Origin: Pectinatus frisingensis
GTDB taxonomy: Bacteria; Bacillota; Negativicutes; Selenomonadales; Selenomonadaceae
Direction: 5' to 3'
Length of the DNA: 64,000 bases
NCBI RefSeq assembly: GCF_015732285.1
Contig: NZ_WIQU01000046.1
Span: 90,367 to 154,366, forward strand
The position numbers were made by a program, and so were the translations under genes. Shown one piece after another: positions 43,722 through 53,911 of the stretch (positions within the stretch are counted from its first letter, which is position 1; each line of letters begins with the position of its first letter). A model generated the notes under the pieces. That model searched no databases and was not told the origin of the DNA. It worked only from the letters and a program-made list of their open reading frames with translations.

Positions 43722-46700
43722 ATGAACATCATTTTTGATAAAATTTCAACTGACCCGACAGTGAAAAAAATATTGAGCTCTTATGGCCGGGATAAAGGGC
43801 AAAGTTATATATATGGGATATCTGGCACTCAAAAGCATGTGATAGCTGCGGATTGTTATTTGCAAAAACCGAAAATGACAGTTATCATCTGTAGCAGTAA
43901 TGAAGCTGTTGAAAGCTGGCTGGATGATTTGGCGGGACTTTTGCCCAATGATAAAATTGTTGAATTGCCGGCACTTGACGTGGTAAGTGTTTCGGCTACG
44001 GCAAAGAGCATGGAGCTCACAGGAAAACGCATGGAGATATTGGGCCGCCTGACTCATCAGGAAGATCCACTGGTAGTTATTGCTAATGCGGTCTCGACAG
44101 TGCAAAAAAATTTATCGAAAGCTGATTTTGACAAATATAGTTTGCAGGTAAAAATTGGGGCCGAAATAGAACGGGAAGATTTGCTGCAAAATTTAGTCAA
44201 ATTAGGCTATGAATCCATCGAACAGGTGGAGCATATGGGGCAGTTTAGTCAGCGCGGCGGTATTATCGATGTATTTCCAATTAACGCTGCGGAACCATTT
44301 CGTATAGAATTTTTTGATAATACAATAGAATCGATCCGGGTTTTTAGTTTAGAGTCACAACGTTCCATAAAAAATATCAGTACAGTGACGATAATGCCGT
44401 TAGCACCGACCGGTGAATCAAATGAAAAGGCAATATTTTTGTCATACTTGCCAAAAAATTCTGTCGTATTGATTGATGAACCATTGCGGATTCGTGAGGA
44501 TATCAGTGCTATGGTTCGGGAAACACCGGAAATAAAAGATGAAATTTTTTCCTGGGACGAGATAGTGGCTGCAGCCAGTAAAAATAATATATTGTATTAT
44601 TCATTAATGCTGCAAAAAATACCGGCGGCTGAACCGGATGAAATGATAAGCATGACAGTAAAAGCAGTTGCTCCGTTTCAAAAGCAGATCAAGCTGTTGT
44701 GCGATGAATTAAATAATTGGCTGGAAGATAAAAATGACATAATAATTGTAATGGATGACGAGCAAAAAGCCGAATATATGCATGACATATTAAATCAGCA
44801 CAAAATTCCGGCTAATTTTTCACGCTCAGGAAAATTAACTAAGGGATTAGTATGTATTGTGACGGGCAGTTTATCTAATGGATTTGAATTCCCTAACGCA
44901 CATACAGTGATCATAACGGAAAAAGATATAATGGGGCGTCAGAAAAAACGTTCAATAGCCCGCCCGGCCAATAAGGGAGAAAAAATAACTCATTTCCGCG
45001 ATATCAATGTTGGTGATTATGTTGTGCATATTAACCATGGTATTGGTAAATATCTTGGGGTAAAAACAATTACCGTTAATGGGATACATCGGGATTACCT
45101 TAATATAAAATACGGCGGCGACGATAAATTATTTGTGCCAATTGATCAGGTGCATTTGCTGCAGAAATATATCGGCAGTGAAGGTGATGTACCGCATCTC
45201 AGCAAAATGGATGGTATAGCGTGGAATAAAGCTAAAGCAAAGGCAAAAGCCTCAGTTGAAAGAATTGCCAAGGAACTTGTTGAACTTTATGCGTCAAGAA
45301 AAAGCAGCAAAGGGTATGCTTTTCCACCGGACACACCGTGGCAGCAAGAATTTGAGGAAGCCTTTCCCTATGAAGAAACACCGGATCAGCTTGCTGCTGT
45401 TAAAGAAATAAAAGCTGATATGGAGCAAGAAAAAGTGATGGATCGGCTATTATGCGGTGATGTCGGTTTTGGTAAGACCGAAGTGGCCATGCGGGCAGCT
45501 TTTAAAGCAGCTATGGATGGTAAGCAGGTGGCAGTATTGGTACCGACAACAGTATTGGCACAGCAGCATTTTCAAACCTTCAGCGCCAGATTTGAAGGCT
45601 TTTTGCCAACAGTCGATGTAATCTGCCGGTTCAGAACTCCTAAAGAACAAAAAAATACTTTGGAAAAATTAGCTGCCGGACAAATTGATATACTTATCGG
45701 AACACATAGTATTTTGAATAGTAAAAAAGTTAAATTTAGTAATTTAGGCCTTTTGATAGTTGATGAAGAACAAAGATTTGGTGTCAAACAAAAAGAAAAA
45801 ATCAAAAAAATGAGTAAAAATATTGACGTTTTGACGCTCAGTGCCACACCTATACCCCGCACATTGCATATGTCTTTGGTCGGCGCACGGGATATGAGTG
45901 TGATAGAGACGCCGCCAAAAGAAAGATTTTCCATACAAACTTATGTCATAGAAAATAACGATACAATTATCAGTGATGCGATCCGGCGGGAAATGCGGCG
46001 CGGCGGTCAGGTATATTTTATTTATAATCGTGTCGAAAGTATTGACAAAATGTATTTAAAACTGACAGATATGCTGCCTGAAGCCAGAATCAAAGTAGCT
46101 CACGGGCAGATGTCTGAAATACTGCTGGAAAAAGCGATGATGGATTTTTACGAGGGAAAGTATGATGTATTGTTGGCTACCAGTATTATTGAAAATGGAC
46201 TGGATATAGCTAATGCTAATACTATAATTATTTACGATGCTGACAGGTTTGGTTTATCACAGCTATATCAAATGCGCGGCCGGGTGGGACGCTCTAAAAA
46301 TATGGCATTTGCTTATTTTGTTTATCAAAGGGATAAGGTACTTACTGAAACTGCCGAAAAACGTCTGCAGGCCATAAAGGATTTTGCTGAACTGGGGTCA
46401 GGTTTTAAGATAGCTATGCGGGATTTAGAAATACGCGGTGCCGGTAATTTACTTGGAGCTCAGCAGCATGGACATGTTGCCAGTGTCGGTTTTGAAATGT
46501 ACTGCCGCTTATTGGAAGAAGCCGTTGCACAGCTGGGCAGCGGTAAAAATATAGAAATACAAGAGGAACCGCTGATTGAAATAAAAGTTGATGCTTATAT
46601 TGATGGTGAATATATAGATGATGCTATGCACAAGATGGAAATATATCAAAGAATTGCTGCTTTGCGCAATGATACTCAGCTGCTTAATCTGAAAGAAGAC

Positions 46701-47012
46701 ATGGAAGATCGCTTTGGGAAACTGACACTGCCTGTTGCTAATTTATTGCAGATTGCCGGTATAAAAAATCTGGCTCGTGATATGGGAATAAAATCGATAG
46801 TAGAAAAAAATGATCGGGTCGAATTTACTTTGCTGCCTGACCATAAAATAAAGGCTGAAAATTTGCTGCTCATGCGTAAATACTTGGGCGGGCTGATAAA
46901 GTTTCAGAACGAACACAATTGTGTGCAGCTTAAATTGACTCAAAAAACATTGGATAATCCACTGGCTATTATTATTCGTACACTCAAGAGAATGGCTGGA
47001 ATAGCCGCATAA
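43722..47012 (+). CDS. mfd: Transcription-repair coupling factor Mfd
   Basis: 1096-aa translocase that removes stalled RNA polymerase and recruits UvrA. UvrB-like N-terminal module (FSQRGGIIDVFPINAAEPFRIEFF in total, about 165-190), a CarD-like RNA polymerase-interacting domain (DYVVHINHGIGKYLG, about 430-445), a RecG-like motor with LCGDVGFGKTEVA (Walker A), DEEQRFG and LSATPIPRTLHMS, then the TRG motif and a C-terminal domain. ATG at 43722 has GGGGAG six bases upstream. pth, which often precedes mfd, is absent. Confidence 0.97.
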   Translation: MNIIFDKISTDPTVKKILSSYGRDKGQSYIYGISGTQKHVIAADCYLQKPKMTVIICSSNEAVESWLDDLAGLLPNDKIVELPALDVVSVSATAKSMELTGKRMEILGRLTHQEDPLVVIANAVSTVQKNLSKADFDKYSLQVKIGAEIEREDLLQNLVKLGYESIEQVEHMGQFSQRGGIIDVFPINAAEPFRIEFFDNTIESIRVFSLESQRSIKNISTVTIMPLAPTGESNEKAIFLSYLPKNSVVLIDEPLRIREDISAMVRETPEIKDEIFSWDEIVAAASKNNILYYSLMLQKIPAAEPDEMISMTVKAVAPFQKQIKLLCDELNNWLEDKNDIIIVMDDEQKAEYMHDILNQHKIPANFSRSGKLTKGLVCIVTGSLSNGFEFPNAHTVIITEKDIMGRQKKRSIARPANKGEKITHFRDINVGDYVVHINHGIGKYLGVKTITVNGIHRDYLNIKYGGDDKLFVPIDQVHLLQKYIGSEGDVPHLSKMDGIAWNKAKAKAKASVERIAKELVELYASRKSSKGYAFPPDTPWQQEFEEAFPYEETPDQLAAVKEIKADMEQEKVMDRLLCGDVGFGKTEVAMRAAFKAAMDGKQVAVLVPTTVLAQQHFQTFSARFEGFLPTVDVICRFRTPKEQKNTLEKLAAGQIDILIGTHSILNSKKVKFSNLGLLIVDEEQRFGVKQKEKIKKMSKNIDVLTLSATPIPRTLHMSLVGARDMSVIETPPKERFSIQTYVIENNDTIISDAIRREMRRGGQVYFIYNRVESIDKMYLKLTDMLPEARIKVAHGQMSEILLEKAMMDFYEGKYDVLLATSIIENGLDIANANTIIIYDADRFGLSQLYQMRGRVGRSKNMAFAYFVYQRDKVLTETAEKRLQAIKDFAELGSGFKIAMRDLEIRGAGNLLGAQQHGHVASVGFEMYCRLLEEAVAQLGSGKNIEIQEEPLIEIKVDAYIDGEYIDDAMHKMEIYQRIAALRNDTQLLNLKEDMEDRFGKLTLPVANLLQIAGIKNLARDMGIKSIVEKNDRVEFTLLPDHKIKAENLLLMRKYLGGLIKFQNEHNCVQLKLTQKTLDNPLAIIIRTLKRMAGIAA

Positions 47013-47025
47013 AGAAGGAGAAAAA

Positions 47026-48474
47026 ATGGGAAGCATAAATATAATTGGTCTGGGACCATCAGACGGCGGCTTGATAACAAAAGAAGCGTGGAATTTATTG
47101 TCATCAGCTAAACCGCTGCGCTTACGGACAAAGTATCATCCTGCAGTCAGAGCTATCGAAGAAGCCAAAATCAATTTTATATCGTATGACTGCATGTATG
47201 AGCAGCAGGAATCATTTGATGCTGTATATGCAAAGATAAGCGAGTCAGTGGTTAATTGTGCAGCAGCAGGAGAAGAAGTGGTTTACGCAGTGCCTGGCAG
47301 TCCATTAGTCGCAGAAGAAACCGTTACACTCATTCGTGCGATGGCCGCTAAAAAAAATATAAATATCAAGATTTATCCGGGTATGAGTTTTCTGGAGTTA
47401 TTATATGCACGATTGGAAGTTGACCCGATAAATGGAATGCTGGTGACTGATGCACTGGCTTTGGGACAGCAGCCGTTTGACACGTCGGTAGGAACTGTTG
47501 TAACGCAATTGTATGATGCGCATACGGCATCGGAGGTAAAGCTGACTTTGATGGACAGCCTGCCGGATGATTATGAAGTAATATTACTGCATCGACTGGG
47601 ATTGGCAGATGAAAAAATAGAACGCATGCCGCTTTATGAAATTGACCGGCATAAAGAAATTGATTACCTGACAAGTTTATATGTGCCAAAACAATCGACT
47701 GGGCAGAAAAGTTTTACATTGACACCATTAATGGACATTATAAAAAGATTGCGGGAACCGGGCGGCTGCCCGTGGGATATAGTTCAGACGCATAAATCGC
47801 TGCGCCGTAATCTGGTTGAAGAGGTATATGAGGTAATAGAGGCTATTGATATGAATGATCCGACACTTTTATGTGAAGAATTGGGTGATTTATTGATGCA
47901 GGTGGTGTTTCATGCCCGGATGGCGGAAGAAACAGGCTTGTTTAGCATGCAGGACGTTGTTGATGGAGTCACGGCCAAATTGGTTCGTCGTCATCCGCAT
48001 GTCTTCGGTGATGTCACAGTGAAAGATGCCGGCGAGGTTTTAATGAATTGGGAAGCTATCAAACGACAGGAGAAGCAATATAGAAAATCAGTGCTGGACG
48101 GGATACCAAAAGATCTGCCTTCCCTTATGAGCGCATATAAACTGCAAAATAAAGCATCTAAGGTTGGGTTTGATTGGCCGGATATTAAACCGGTATGGGA
48201 AAAGCTGGCCGAAGAAATAAAAGAGCTGCAGCAGGCAGCAGCCGGCAGCGATAAGTCGGCTGTCGAAGAAGAATTGGGGGATGTTTTGTTTACTGTGGTG
48301 AATTTATCACGCTTTTTGCAGGTGGATGCGGAAATGGCGCTATTGACCAGTAGTAAAAAATTTCGTCAACGTTTTTCCTATGTGGAAAAACAGGTAAAAA
48401 AAAGTGGCGGAGATTGGAAAAGTTTTTCTCTGGATCAATTAGATGATTTTTGGAATACAGCTAAAAAATTGTAA
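47026..48474 (+). CDS. mazG: MazG-family nucleotide pyrophosphohydrolase (YabN type)
   Basis: 482-aa fusion. The N-terminal half (about 1-215) is a tetrapyrrole methylase-like fold (INIIGLGPSDGG; YAVPGSPLVAEETV). The C-terminal half has two MazG domains; GGCPWDIVQTHKSLRRNLVEEVYE and EELGDLLMQVVFHA carry the Glu/Asp metal ligands (positions about 245-290). It hydrolyses NTPs, helping clear abnormal nucleotides. GAAGGAG precedes the ATG, 13 bases after mfd, so the two are probably co-transcribed. Confidence 0.93.
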   Translation: MGSINIIGLGPSDGGLITKEAWNLLSSAKPLRLRTKYHPAVRAIEEAKINFISYDCMYEQQESFDAVYAKISESVVNCAAAGEEVVYAVPGSPLVAEETVTLIRAMAAKKNINIKIYPGMSFLELLYARLEVDPINGMLVTDALALGQQPFDTSVGTVVTQLYDAHTASEVKLTLMDSLPDDYEVILLHRLGLADEKIERMPLYEIDRHKEIDYLTSLYVPKQSTGQKSFTLTPLMDIIKRLREPGGCPWDIVQTHKSLRRNLVEEVYEVIEAIDMNDPTLLCEELGDLLMQVVFHARMAEETGLFSMQDVVDGVTAKLVRRHPHVFGDVTVKDAGEVLMNWEAIKRQEKQYRKSVLDGIPKDLPSLMSAYKLQNKASKVGFDWPDIKPVWEKLAEEIKELQQAAAGSDKSAVEEELGDVLFTVVNLSRFLQVDAEMALLTSSKKFRQRFSYVEKQVKKSGGDWKSFSLDQLDDFWNTAKKL

Positions 48475-48629
48475 GTGTGCGATTTAAATTTAGTGGATAA
48501 AATGCGGAAAAAGCAGTTTTTTTGTGATGAAAATATAAAATTTTTATAAATTTTGCAGATAAAAAAAGGAAACAGGCAAGTTATAGCGAATTGAAAGTAT
48601 CGTGATAAAATCAAAAGGAGGTTATATCA

Positions 48630-48902
48630 GTGAATAAATCCGAATTAGTGGCCAGTGTTGCAGAACAGGCTGGTTTGACAAAAAAAGACGCAGAAAAGGC
48701 AGTTAATGCTATTTTTACCAGTGTACAAGATACTTTAGTAAAAGGTGATAAAGTACAGGTGATTGGCTTTGGTACTTTTGAAGTAAGAACTCGCGCTGCC
48801 CGTAAAGGTCGTAATCCTCAAACCGGGGCTGCAATCGAAATCCCTGAATCGAAGAATCCTGTATTTAAAGCAGGTAAGGCATTGAAAGATGCTGTAAATT
48901 AA
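48630..48902 (+). CDS. hup: DNA-binding protein HU
   Basis: 90-aa HU family nucleoid protein. [22 protein letters not shown] opens the helical dimerisation part (given as [14 protein letters not shown]), and the DNA-binding arm contains [17 protein letters not shown] with the intercalating Pro. The start is GTG at 48630 with AAGGAGG upstream. Monocistronic, ending at a perfect palindromic terminator. Confidence 0.97.
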   Translation: MNKSELVASVAEQAGLTKKDAEKAVNAIFTSVQDTLVKGDKVQVIGFGTFEVRTRAARKGRNPQTGAAIEIPESKNPVFKAGKALKDAVN

Positions 48903-48916
48903 TTTACCGATTATCT

Positions 48917-48952
48917 ACGGAGCCTGAGATATCTCAGGCTCCGTATTTTTTT
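48917..48952 (+). terminator. Terminator of hup
   Basis: A perfect 28-base palindrome (48917-48944; arms ACGGAGCCTGAGAT and ATCTCAGGCTCCGT), then ATTTTTTT. Confidence 0.92.
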
Positions 48953-48963
48953 AGGAGTATTAT

Positions 48964-49707
48964 ATGAAAACTGTAATTATAACAGGCGGCACCTCCGGCA
49001 TAGGATTGGCGACAGCAAGATTGTATCTGGAAAATGGGGATAGAGTAATAGCTATAGGACGTTCACAGGAAAAATATGAAATGGCTGCCGCCGCATTAAA
49101 AAAATTTACTGCCCAATACCATTTTATAGCAGCTGATGTAAAAGAATGCGGACAATGCCGGGAAGCTGTGAGACAGATAGAAAAAAATTTTATACAAGTG
49201 GATATTCTGATCAATTCAGCAGGCATGTATCAGGAAAAACCGATTGACGAGGTAGGGGAAGCTGATTTTAATGAAATGATGGGCATTAATATAAAAGGCA
49301 CATATTTTATGTGTAAATATGTGCTGCCACTATTAAAAAAAAGCAGACAAAACCCGGCTATTGTCAATATATCATCTGATGCCGGCATCAACGGCAACTA
49401 TTTTTGCACATTGTACTGTGCGGCAAAAGGAGCGGTAACTGTATTCAGTAAAGCTTTAGCTTTAGAATTGGCCGGCTTTAAAATCAGGGTGAATTGTGTA
49501 TGCCCAGGAGATATTGATACACCGCTGACGCGGGCACAGTTTGCCGGAAATGAGGCCGCAGCCAAAGCTGCGGCTGAACTGTATCCATTGGGACGGATCG
49601 GCACGGCACAGGAAGCGGCCGATGTTATTTATTTTCTGGCATCAGAAAAGGCTTCCTTTGTTACAGGTGCAGTTTGGAGTGTAGATGGTGGACTGACTTC
49701 GTGTTAA
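48964..49707 (+). CDS. Short-chain dehydrogenase/reductase
   Basis: 247-aa classical SDR. The NAD(P) motif TGGTSGIGLA is at about 6-15, NSAG at about 84-87, the catalytic Ser in NISSDAG and Tyr-x-x-x-Lys in YCAAKGA. The C-terminal VTGAVWSVDGGLTS is typical of the FabG-like group. The substrate is unknown; a 3-oxoacyl or sugar/polyol reductase would fit. ATG at 48964 follows AGGAG. It begins just after the hup terminator and reads toward recA. Confidence 0.9.
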   Translation: MKTVIITGGTSGIGLATARLYLENGDRVIAIGRSQEKYEMAAAALKKFTAQYHFIAADVKECGQCREAVRQIEKNFIQVDILINSAGMYQEKPIDEVGEADFNEMMGINIKGTYFMCKYVLPLLKKSRQNPAIVNISSDAGINGNYFCTLYCAAKGAVTVFSKALALELAGFKIRVNCVCPGDIDTPLTRAQFAGNEAAAKAAAELYPLGRIGTAQEAADVIYFLASEKASFVTGAVWSVDGGLTSC

Positions 49708-49746
49708 GAATTATTTATGGCTGAATTCACTTTTCTTTATTTTATA

Positions 49747-49775
49747 TTGCTTTTATAGTTTAACTCAGGTATAAT
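49747..49775 (+). promoter_or_regulatory. Promoter of recA-recX
   Basis: TTGCTT (49747-49752), 17-base spacer, TATAAT (49770-49775). I see no Gram-positive LexA box (GAAC-N4-GTTC) near it. Confidence 0.7.
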
Positions 49776-49810
49776 CAATCTATAGAAGAGAAAGGCTGGT
49801 AGGGTAATTT

Positions 49811-50899
49811 ATGGAAAAAAATCAAGGCTTGGACAAGGAAAAAGCTTTAGAAAATGCGCTGAAACAAATCGAACGTGATTTTGGCAAGGGTGCGATTATG
49901 AAGCTGGGGGAAGCCGCCGTGAACATGAATATTGAAGTTATTCATACAGGTAACCTGGCACTTGATCTGGCACTTGGTGTCGGAGGCGTACCGCGTGGCA
50001 GGATTGTTGAAATATATGGACCAGAGTCATCCGGTAAGACAACTGTAGCGCTGCATATTATAGCTGAAGCGCAAAAAACAGGTGGCACAGCGGCATTTAT
50101 TGATGCTGAACATGCGCTGGATCCTGTTTATGCAAAAAGATTAGGTGTTGATATAGATGAGCTGCTTATATCGCAACCTGATAATGGTGAACAAGCTTTG
50201 GATATTGCCGATGCCTTAGTGCGCAGCGGGGCAATTGATGTGGTTGTCATCGATTCGGTAGCCGCATTAGTACCAAAGGCTGAAATTGAAGGTGAAATGG
50301 GTGATTCACATGTTGGTCTGCAGGCGCGATTGATGTCACAGGCGATGCGTAAGCTGACCGGTTACATTAGTAAATCACGTACGACAGCAATATTTATCAA
50401 CCAGATACGTGAAAAGGTCGGGGTAATGTTTGGCAGCCCGGAAACAACTACCGGCGGACGCGCCTTAAAGTTTTATGCAACTATTCGCCTTGATGTACGT
50501 AAGATCGACACAATAAAACAAGGCAATGACATAGTCGGAAATCGCACCCGCATCAAAGTTGTGAAGAATAAAGTAGCACCGCCGTTCAAACAGGCTGAAT
50601 TTGACATTATGTATGGCGAGGGAATTTCGCGTGAGGGTAATGTCATTGACCTGGGAACCAATCTGGAGATTGTTGATAAAAGCGGTACGTGGTACTCGTA
50701 TGAAGGAACAAGGCTGGGACAAGGCAAGGAAAATGCCAAGCTGTTCCTGAAGGAAAATCCGCAAATGTGTCAGGAAATAGAAGATAAGATAAGGGCAAAA
50801 GTAATGCAGCCGGCAGAATCGGAAACAGCAGGAAAAAATGTACAGGGAAAGGTAGCTGAAACAACGGCCAAGGCGGCAGCGGATGACAGTAAAAAGTAA
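49811..50899 (+). CDS. recA: Recombinase RecA
   Basis: 362-aa RecA. The Walker A GPESSGKT is at 70-77; [15 protein letters not shown] holds the Walker B region, followed by loops L1 ([18 protein letters not shown]) and L2 ([17 protein letters not shown]). The N-terminal [18 protein letters not shown] is characteristic. An extended Ala/Lys tail closes the protein. It drives strand exchange and the SOS co-protease function. Its end overlaps recX by 17 bases. Confidence 0.98.
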   Translation: MEKNQGLDKEKALENALKQIERDFGKGAIMKLGEAAVNMNIEVIHTGNLALDLALGVGGVPRGRIVEIYGPESSGKTTVALHIIAEAQKTGGTAAFIDAEHALDPVYAKRLGVDIDELLISQPDNGEQALDIADALVRSGAIDVVVIDSVAALVPKAEIEGEMGDSHVGLQARLMSQAMRKLTGYISKSRTTAIFINQIREKVGVMFGSPETTTGGRALKFYATIRLDVRKIDTIKQGNDIVGNRTRIKVVKNKVAPPFKQAEFDIMYGEGISREGNVIDLGTNLEIVDKSGTWYSYEGTRLGQGKENAKLFLKENPQMCQEIEDKIRAKVMQPAESETAGKNVQGKVAETTAKAAADDSKK

Positions 50900-51335
50900 T
50901 AAATCGGCGCTGGTGAAAGCAGTGGACTATTTATCAGTGCATGACTATTCTGTAAAATGTCTGCGTGACAAGCTGCATCGCTGTGGTTATGAAAAAGCAG
51001 AAATTGATGCTGCTTTGGGGAAATTATTGCAGAAAGGTTATTTGAATGATGCGGCTTTGTGCAAGAGTATGAGCCGGGTTTATATCGTGGCAGGCCGTTA
51101 CAGTGTTTTGGAAATTAAATATAAACTGCGTTCAAGGGGTTTTTCGTCTGACGTGATAGCCGATTGCCTGGACGGTGACTTGGCTGAATACGAAAAAAAA
51201 GCAGCCTGCCGGGCATTAAAAATACATTTCACTAAAAAGCAGGATACCGGTAAATACATGCAATATCTTTATCGAAAAGGTTTTTGCTCAGCAAGTATTG
51301 CTTATGCAACAGAAAACTTTACTGCCAGCACATAA
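50883..51335 (+). CDS. recX: Regulatory protein RecX
   Basis: 150-aa helical-repeat protein that caps or limits RecA filaments. Three-helix RecX repeats are visible: [23 protein letters not shown] (residues 9-31), [20 protein letters not shown] and [17 protein letters not shown]. The ATG at 50883 overlaps the recA stop by 17 bases, the common coupled arrangement. An internal GTG at codon 11 is a less likely start. Confidence 0.93.
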   Translation: MTVKSNKSALVKAVDYLSVHDYSVKCLRDKLHRCGYEKAEIDAALGKLLQKGYLNDAALCKSMSRVYIVAGRYSVLEIKYKLRSRGFSSDVIADCLDGDLAEYEKKAACRALKIHFTKKQDTGKYMQYLYRKGFCSASIAYATENFTAST

Positions 51336-51442
51336 ATTTATCAAAAAGTGATTATATATGCAGAAATAATACAAAAATATAATGACGCAGGAGATAGAAA
51401 TTCTTATAGCGTACAGCTGTAAGAAAAATTGGCTCCGATTAC

Positions 51443-51473
51443 AAAACTGCTGTTGTTCACACGGCAGTTTTTT
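51443..51473 (+). terminator. Terminator of recA-recX
   Basis: AAAACTGC (51443-51450) and GCAGTTTT (51464-51471), followed by further T residues. Confidence 0.85.
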
Positions 51474-51484
51474 ACTATAATGTG

Positions 51485-51514
51485 TTGACAAGATATAAAT
51501 AAAGGTACTATTAT
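51485..51514 (+). promoter_or_regulatory. Promoter of guaB
   Basis: TTGACA (51485-51490), 18-base spacer, TATTAT (51509-51514). The leader is about 30 bases, too short for a purine riboswitch. Confidence 0.75.
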
Positions 51515-51551
51515 TTATACTAATCAAATTTAGGTAAAAGGAGAATGTAAC

Positions 51552-53057
51552 GTGGCATATTTTTTTAAGGAACCAGCGCACACTTTTGGCGAATATTTAT
51601 TAGTTCCCGGTTACTCATCTGATAAGTGTATTCCGGCTAATGTTTCTTTGAAGACACCATTGGTGAAATTCAAAAAGGGAGAAAAGGTAAAGCTGAGCCT
51701 GAATATTCCAATGACTTCGGCAATCATGCAGGCTGTATCTGACGATGCAATGGCTATTGCTCTGGCAAAGGAAGGCGGCGTATCATTTATTTATGGTTCG
51801 CAGTCAATAGTAAAACAGGCCGGGATGGTAAGCCGGGTAAAAAATTATAAGTCTGGTTTCGTAAGCAGTGATTCCAATATTAAGCCCACTACGTCACTGG
51901 GAGAAATATTGGAACTAAAAGATGAAACGGGACATTCGACAATGGCTGTTACTGAAGACGGTACGGCTAATGGAAAGCTGGTAGGGATAGTTACCAGTCG
52001 TGATTATCGCATAACCCGGATGCCTATGAATACAAAAGCTGCGGAATTTATGACACCGTTTGATAAACTTGTCTATGCCAATGCCGAAACAACGACGCTG
52101 TCCTCTGCCAATGATATGATCTGGGACAACAAATTGAATATGCTGCCGCTCGTGGATAAAAATCAACGTTTGCGCTATATGGTCTTTCGTAAGGACTATA
52201 CTGACAACAAGGAAAATAAAAATGAACTCATTGATGATAAAAAGAGATATCTTGTCGGTGCGGGGATAAATACCAGGGATTATGCGGAACGTGTACCGGC
52301 ATTGTTAAAGGCCGGTGCGGATGTGCTGTGTATTGATTCCTCCGAGGGATTTAGTGAATGGCAAAAGATAACTTTGCAATACATTCATGAACATTTCGGT
52401 GAAGATGTTAAAGTTGGGGCCGGTAATGTCGTTGATGCAGAAGGATTTCGCTTTTTAGCTGATGCCGGTGCTGATTTTGTTAAAGTGGGTATTGGTGGCG
52501 GTTCAATCTGTATCACACGTGAAACAAAGGGGATTGGACGCGGACAGGCAACAGCGGTAATTGACGTTGCCCACGCCCGTGACGAATACTATAAGGAAAC
52601 CGGTGTCTATATACCGATTTGTTCTGACGGTGGTATTGTCCATGATTATCATATGGGTATGGCCTTGGCAATGGGAGCGGATTTTATGATGCTGGGAAGA
52701 TATTTCTCGCGGTTTGATGAAAGCCCGACTAACAAGGTGCGGATAAATGGAACGTATTATAAAGAATATTGGGGCGAAGGTTCCAATCGGGCCCGCAACT
52801 GGCAGCGTTATGATATGGGTGGCGATAAGAAACTGTCATTTGAGGAAGGCGTTGATTCATATGTACCATATGCCGGCTCTCTGAAAGATAATGTTGATTT
52901 GACTTTAAGTAAATTACGCTCGACGATGTGCAACTGTGGAGCTTTGAATATCAAGGAATTCCAAACAAAAGCAAAATTGACACTGGTATCCTCAACAAGT
53001 ATTGTTGAAGGCGGTGCCCATGATGTTATTTTGAAAGACAAATTTTCTCATGAATGA
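51552..53057 (+). CDS. guaB: IMP dehydrogenase (divergent form)
   Basis: 501-aa IMPDH, which oxidises IMP to XMP, the committed step to GMP. The catalytic loop [20 protein letters not shown] places Cys320 as nucleophile; the usual form is GPGSICTTR. A CBS pair lies at about 95-215. The flap holds RNWQRYD, keeping the Arg-Tyr dyad, but its surrounding sequence ([17 protein letters not shown]) differs strongly from the common SLGAM-type flap. The barrel motifs DSSEGFSEW and [13 protein letters not shown] are clear. The start is ATG after a GGAG; monocistronic with its own promoter. Confidence 0.92.
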   Translation: MAYFFKEPAHTFGEYLLVPGYSSDKCIPANVSLKTPLVKFKKGEKVKLSLNIPMTSAIMQAVSDDAMAIALAKEGGVSFIYGSQSIVKQAGMVSRVKNYKSGFVSSDSNIKPTTSLGEILELKDETGHSTMAVTEDGTANGKLVGIVTSRDYRITRMPMNTKAAEFMTPFDKLVYANAETTTLSSANDMIWDNKLNMLPLVDKNQRLRYMVFRKDYTDNKENKNELIDDKKRYLVGAGINTRDYAERVPALLKAGADVLCIDSSEGFSEWQKITLQYIHEHFGEDVKVGAGNVVDAEGFRFLADAGADFVKVGIGGGSICITRETKGIGRGQATAVIDVAHARDEYYKETGVYIPICSDGGIVHDYHMGMALAMGADFMMLGRYFSRFDESPTNKVRINGTYYKEYWGEGSNRARNWQRYDMGGDKKLSFEEGVDSYVPYAGSLKDNVDLTLSKLRSTMCNCGALNIKEFQTKAKLTLVSSTSIVEGGAHDVILKDKFSHE

Positions 53058-53113
53058 TATGCAGATTTAAAACAGCATATTTATCCGTGTTAGAAAGGTT
53101 TAGTAAAATTTTA

Positions 53114-53177
53114 TTTGTAAAGTATAAATTGATGCTATAATAAAGGCAGCCGTTGTCGGTAAACGATGGCTGCCTTT
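53114..53177 (+). promoter_or_regulatory. Promoter and leader hairpin of thyX
   Basis: TTTGTA (53114-53119), 16-base spacer, TATAAT (53136-53141), directly followed by the stem AAAGGCAGCC (53142-53151) / GGCTGCCTTT (53168-53177). The weak T-tail (three T) makes it a poor terminator for guaB alone. Confidence 0.55.
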
Positions 53178-53195
53178 GATGAATGGAGGTTTTTT

Positions 53196-53885
53196 ATGAA
53201 AGTAAAGCTTATAGACTATACACCGGAACCGGAACGTACTGTGGCAATGGCAGCTCGATTGTGCTATTCATCGGTGGGGGCAGAAAAATTAGAAGAAAAA
53301 ATGACGGATGACCAAGTGGAAAAGCTTGTCAGGAAAATTGTTAAGATGGGTCATGCTTCTACGTTAGAACATGCTAGTTTTACCTTTGCTATTGAAGGGG
53401 TTTCACGTGTACTTACACATCAGCTGGTGCGCCATCGGATTGCTTCTTATTCACAGCAATCACAACGTTACGTAGCTGAACACGATTTTGAATATATAAC
53501 ACCGCCGTCGATTGCTGGAAATGAACAGGCCAGGCAGCAATTTGAAAAAATGATGCAAGAGGTACGTAAGACATATGATATATTGACCGGCTTGAAAATT
53601 CCTAAGGAAGATGCCCGCTATGTTTTGAGTAATGCAACTGAAACCAAGATATTAGCCACCTTCAATACCCGCTCGTTGCTGCACTTTTTCTCATTGCGTT
53701 GTTGTCAGCGGGCTCAGTGGGAAATAAGGGCAATGGCTTATATGATGCTCAAAGAAGTAAAAAGCGTTGCACCGCTGTTGTTTAAGAATGCAGGTGCTTC
53801 TTGTGTAGCGACAGGGGTGTGTCCGGAAGGCGATATGACATGCGGTATGTTTGATGAGATGATAAAATTGCGTGAAAATAATTAA
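53196..53885 (+). CDS. thyX: Flavin-dependent thymidylate synthase
   Basis: 229-aa ThyX, which makes dTMP using FAD, NADPH and methylenetetrahydrofolate. The ThyX signature [14 protein letters not shown] is at about 78-91. [13 protein letters not shown] follows, with the active-site region near the C-terminus. ATG at 53196 has GGAGG upstream. It is 26 bases from rlmB. Presence of thyX here means thyA may be absent. Confidence 0.95.
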   Translation: MKVKLIDYTPEPERTVAMAARLCYSSVGAEKLEEKMTDDQVEKLVRKIVKMGHASTLEHASFTFAIEGVSRVLTHQLVRHRIASYSQQSQRYVAEHDFEYITPPSIAGNEQARQQFEKMMQEVRKTYDILTGLKIPKEDARYVLSNATETKILATFNTRSLLHFFSLRCCQRAQWEIRAMAYMMLKEVKSVAPLLFKNAGASCVATGVCPEGDMTCGMFDEMIKLRENN

Positions 53886-53911
53886 GAATAAATGGCTGAT
53901 TGGGAGAAAAA

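Noticed and set aside
49708..49810. SOS (LexA) box upstream of recA
   Set aside because: No GAAC-N4-GTTC or close variant around the promoter.
51515..51551. Purine riboswitch upstream of guaB
   Set aside because: The leader after the promoter is about 30 bases, too short for an aptamer and expression platform.
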